Shown here one piece after another: positions 5,663-6,664 of a DNA stretch of 6,664 nt. The position numbers and the translations under genes were made by a program. This stretch comes from Holosporales bacterium (GTDB taxonomy: Bacteria > Pseudomonadota > Alphaproteobacteria > RUG11792), in contig JAIRKP010000017.1 in assembly GCA_031260085.1 (NCBI GenBank), positions 1 to 6,664 on the forward strand, in the 5' to 3' direction. The notes beneath the pieces were generated by a model. It did no database searches, was not told where the DNA came from, and saw only the letters and a list, made by a program, of their open reading frames with translations. Position 1 is the stretch's first letter; every line of letters begins with the position of its first letter.

Positions 5663-6139
5663 CTATCCTGAATGAAATAACGTAAGCGGAACCCCATCGG
5701 TATCTTTATGGGTTCTGATTACTATATATGTCTTAATTTTTGTTACACCCTTTATATTCGGTATATTATTAGTTAATATACTATCAAATTCATTATAATC
5801 TTTAACTACAACTCGTAGTATAAAATCTTTGCCTCCGAGCGCAGCCATACAATCAAGAACATTAATTGTATTTTTAATTTGCTTTAAAAAGTCATGTATA
5901 ATTTCTTGATTGCTCGAGTTAAGACTAACTATACAAATAACTTCAATTGCACCTAAAACAGATAAATCTACTTTTGCGTAATACCCTTTTATCACGCCAT
6001 TTTCTTCAAGATATCTCAATCTTCTAAGACAAGGCGGCGGAGAAATGCCTACAGCTTTAGACAAGTCTACATTAGTCATTCTGCCATTTTTTTGTAAATT
6101 TTCTAACATTTTTATATCGATTTCATCTAGGCGAGCCAT
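5663..6139 (-). CDS. Lrp/AsnC family transcriptional regulator
   Basis: A 158-residue protein, the usual length for the family. Residues 1-60 form the winged helix-turn-helix (LDEIDIKMLENLQKNGRMTN, then DLSKAVGISPPPCLRRLRYLEENGVI), with the recognition helix SPPPCLRR at 33-40 as in alphaproteobacterial Lrp proteins. Residues about 66-143 form the RAM/AsnC ligand-binding and oligomerisation domain, with ALGGKDFILRV at 100-110 where the ligand-sensing loop lies. Such regulators form octamers, bind DNA, and respond to amino acids such as leucine. The ligand and targets are unknown here, and which family member it is cannot be told. ATG 6139 has a good Shine-Dalgarno AAGGA (minus strand, 6147-6151) at seven bases. 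The gene stands alone on the minus strand, with double-hairpin repeats on both sides. Autoregulation is common in the family but no operator is identified. Confidence 0.93.
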   Translation of the reverse strand: MARLDEIDIKMLENLQKNGRMTNVDLSKAVGISPPPCLRRLRYLEENGVIKGYYAKVDLSVLGAIEVICIVSLNSSNQEIIHDFLKQIKNTINVLDCMAALGGKDFILRVVVKDYNEFDSILTNNIPNIKGVTKIKTYIVIRTHKDTDGVPLTLFHSG

Positions 6140-6146
6140 CTAATTA

Positions 6147-6175
6147 TCCTTAAATTTTTACTTAGCGTAATTATA
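6147..6175 (-). promoter_or_regulatory. Shine-Dalgarno and candidate -10 of the lrp-like gene
   Basis: On the minus strand, AAGGA (6151-6147) precedes ATG 6139. TATAAT (6175-6170) lies about 30 bases before the start, but no good -35 is seen at the right distance. The sequence TTACTTAGCGTAA (6159-6171 region, plus strand) has TTAC/GTAA symmetry and might be an operator; this is speculative. Confidence 0.4.
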
Positions 6176-6225
6176 TAAAATTAAATATTCTTTTTTTATA
6201 AGAATCCCAAGCCAAAAATCAACTT

Positions 6226-6245
6226 AGAATTGTAAAGAATTGTAA
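6226..6245. repeat. 10-bp tandem repeat upstream of the lrp-like gene
   Basis: AGAATTGTAA occurs twice in direct succession. It lies about 90 bases upstream of the lrp-like start, in the likely control region. It could be a pair of regulator half-sites, or a simple slippage duplication. Confidence 0.55.
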
Positions 6246-6282
6246 TTAAGTCGTTTTAAACACCATAAATTTTAAATTAATC

Positions 6283-6539
6283 TCACTTAGAGACCACAGC
6301 ATTCTCAAGATAAATAAGTTTCAGGTGTCTATAGCACTATAATCGATCCCTACCTTGCAGCATTAAAGATATATCATTAATTTTAGAGGTTTGATATGTT
6401 GTATTTTCAATGCCCCTTTTAGGTGGAGATTGAACGACGTTAATATCTATATACGCCTTTTATAGGGATATACCATCTGAATAAGTGGCTTTCCATTTGT
6501 AATAGACTTCATATCTAAACCTGCAGCAATATAGTAATC
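6283..6539 (-). pseudogene. Decayed protein-coding remnant, family unknown
   Basis: The minus strand holds three consecutive protein-like stretches. From 6539 it reads DYYIAAGLDM then KSITNGKPLIQMVYPYKRRI before TAG (6449-6447). A shifted, overlapping frame from 6459 reads KAYIDINVVQSPPKRGIENT then TYQTSKINDISLMLQGRDRL to TAG (6339-6337). In that same frame beyond the stop comes CYRHLKLIYLENAVVSK to TGA (6285-6283). One frameshift plus one nonsense codon would join them into a protein segment of about 85 residues. There is no good start; the 5' end runs into palindrome A copy 3, whose arrival may have cut the gene. The family is not recognised. The composition of the residues looks like real protein, but chance open frames in AT-rich DNA remain possible. 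Confidence 0.4.
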
Positions 6540-6550
6540 AGTTTTGGAAG

Positions 6551-6591
6551 TGGCGCGAGTATGATATAATTATTATACCATACTCGCGCCA
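6551..6591. repeat. Long palindrome A, copy 3
   Basis: Arms of 20 bp (TGGCGCGAGTATGATATAAT and the opposite arm) around one T, with a single mismatch at 6564 (A where symmetry asks for G). Apart from that base and the central base, its 39-bp core is identical to copy 1 at 5200-5238. Confidence 0.93.
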
Positions 6592-6593
6592 TC

Positions 6594-6633
6594 AGTCTGT
6601 CAAGGATCACTTCGTTCTCCTCCTTGACAGACT
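6594..6633. repeat. Hairpin B, copy 3
   Basis: All 40 bases are identical to 5242-5281, loop included, and in the same orientation. It again follows palindrome A after a three-base spacer. The non-palindromic loop TCACTTCGTTCTCC shows that the two composite elements are direct repeats. Confidence 0.95.
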
Positions 6634-6664
6634 CATTTTACTTGAAAAGTGGAATTAGGAGATG

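Larger units (their letters stand above)
6140..6664. other. Region without an intact gene
   Basis: After the lrp start come its promoter region, a 10-bp tandem repeat (6226-6245), a decayed minus-strand reading frame (6283-6539) and the third composite double hairpin (6551-6633). The window ends on ATG (6662-6664) with AGGAG immediately before it, too close for a normal start, so I do not call a gene there. Confidence 0.6.

Noticed and set aside
6657..6664. AGGAG immediately followed by ATG at the right edge as a new gene start
   Set aside because: There is no space between the Shine-Dalgarno and the ATG, and no downstream sequence is available to test the frame.

Overview
The window looks like a piece of an AT-rich, Gram-negative alphaproteobacterial genome, perhaps an intracellular or Rickettsiales/Holosporales-type lineage. 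The lineage is inference. It rests on low GC in the genes, an MsbA-type lipid A/ABC exporter (hence an outer membrane), an Lrp/AsnC regulator with the SPPPCxRR helix common in alphaproteobacteria, long non-coding stretches, repeats, and at least one decayed gene.

Layout, left to right. 1-245: the 3' end of an unrecognised gene with clearly higher GC (113 of 240 bases, 47%, by count) than the genes that follow. Just after it a strong Shine-Dalgarno leads into an open frame of only 13 codons (271-312). 352-1419, minus strand: an AI-2E/PerM-family membrane protein, divergent from 1526-3280, plus strand: an MsbA-like ABC exporter with all nucleotide-binding motifs intact. 3337-4875: a secreted or periplasmic protein of unknown family with an acidic low-complexity N-terminal half and a helical C-terminal half. 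4936-5175: a small protein with a signal peptide. 5176-5662: no convincing gene, but five strong inverted repeats. 5663-6139, minus strand: an Lrp/AsnC-family regulator. 6140-6664: no intact gene, but a decayed reading frame on the minus strand and another pair of inverted repeats.

Two things stand out. First, the unknown secreted-protein gene contains a 77-bp segment duplicated at 237-bp spacing (74/77 identical). Each copy carries the 14-bp core GTTCCACGTGGAAC, which matches the parS centromere sites bound by chromosomal ParB. In the second copy the site sits in a perfect 20-bp palindrome. This may be a coding-embedded parS pair marking an origin-proximal segregation locus.

Second, a composite 'double hairpin' repeat occurs as two near-identical 82-bp copies (5200-5281 and 6552-6633) flanking the lrp-like gene. 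A third, diverged member lies between them (5500-5579). In it, both arms of the long palindrome have changed in step, so pairing is kept. I do not recognise this family; it behaves like a REP/MITE-type intergenic palindrome.

The genes do not form an obvious single pathway. The exporter and the signal-peptide proteins downstream of it lie on the same strand and all concern the cell envelope, but there is no direct evidence that they act together.
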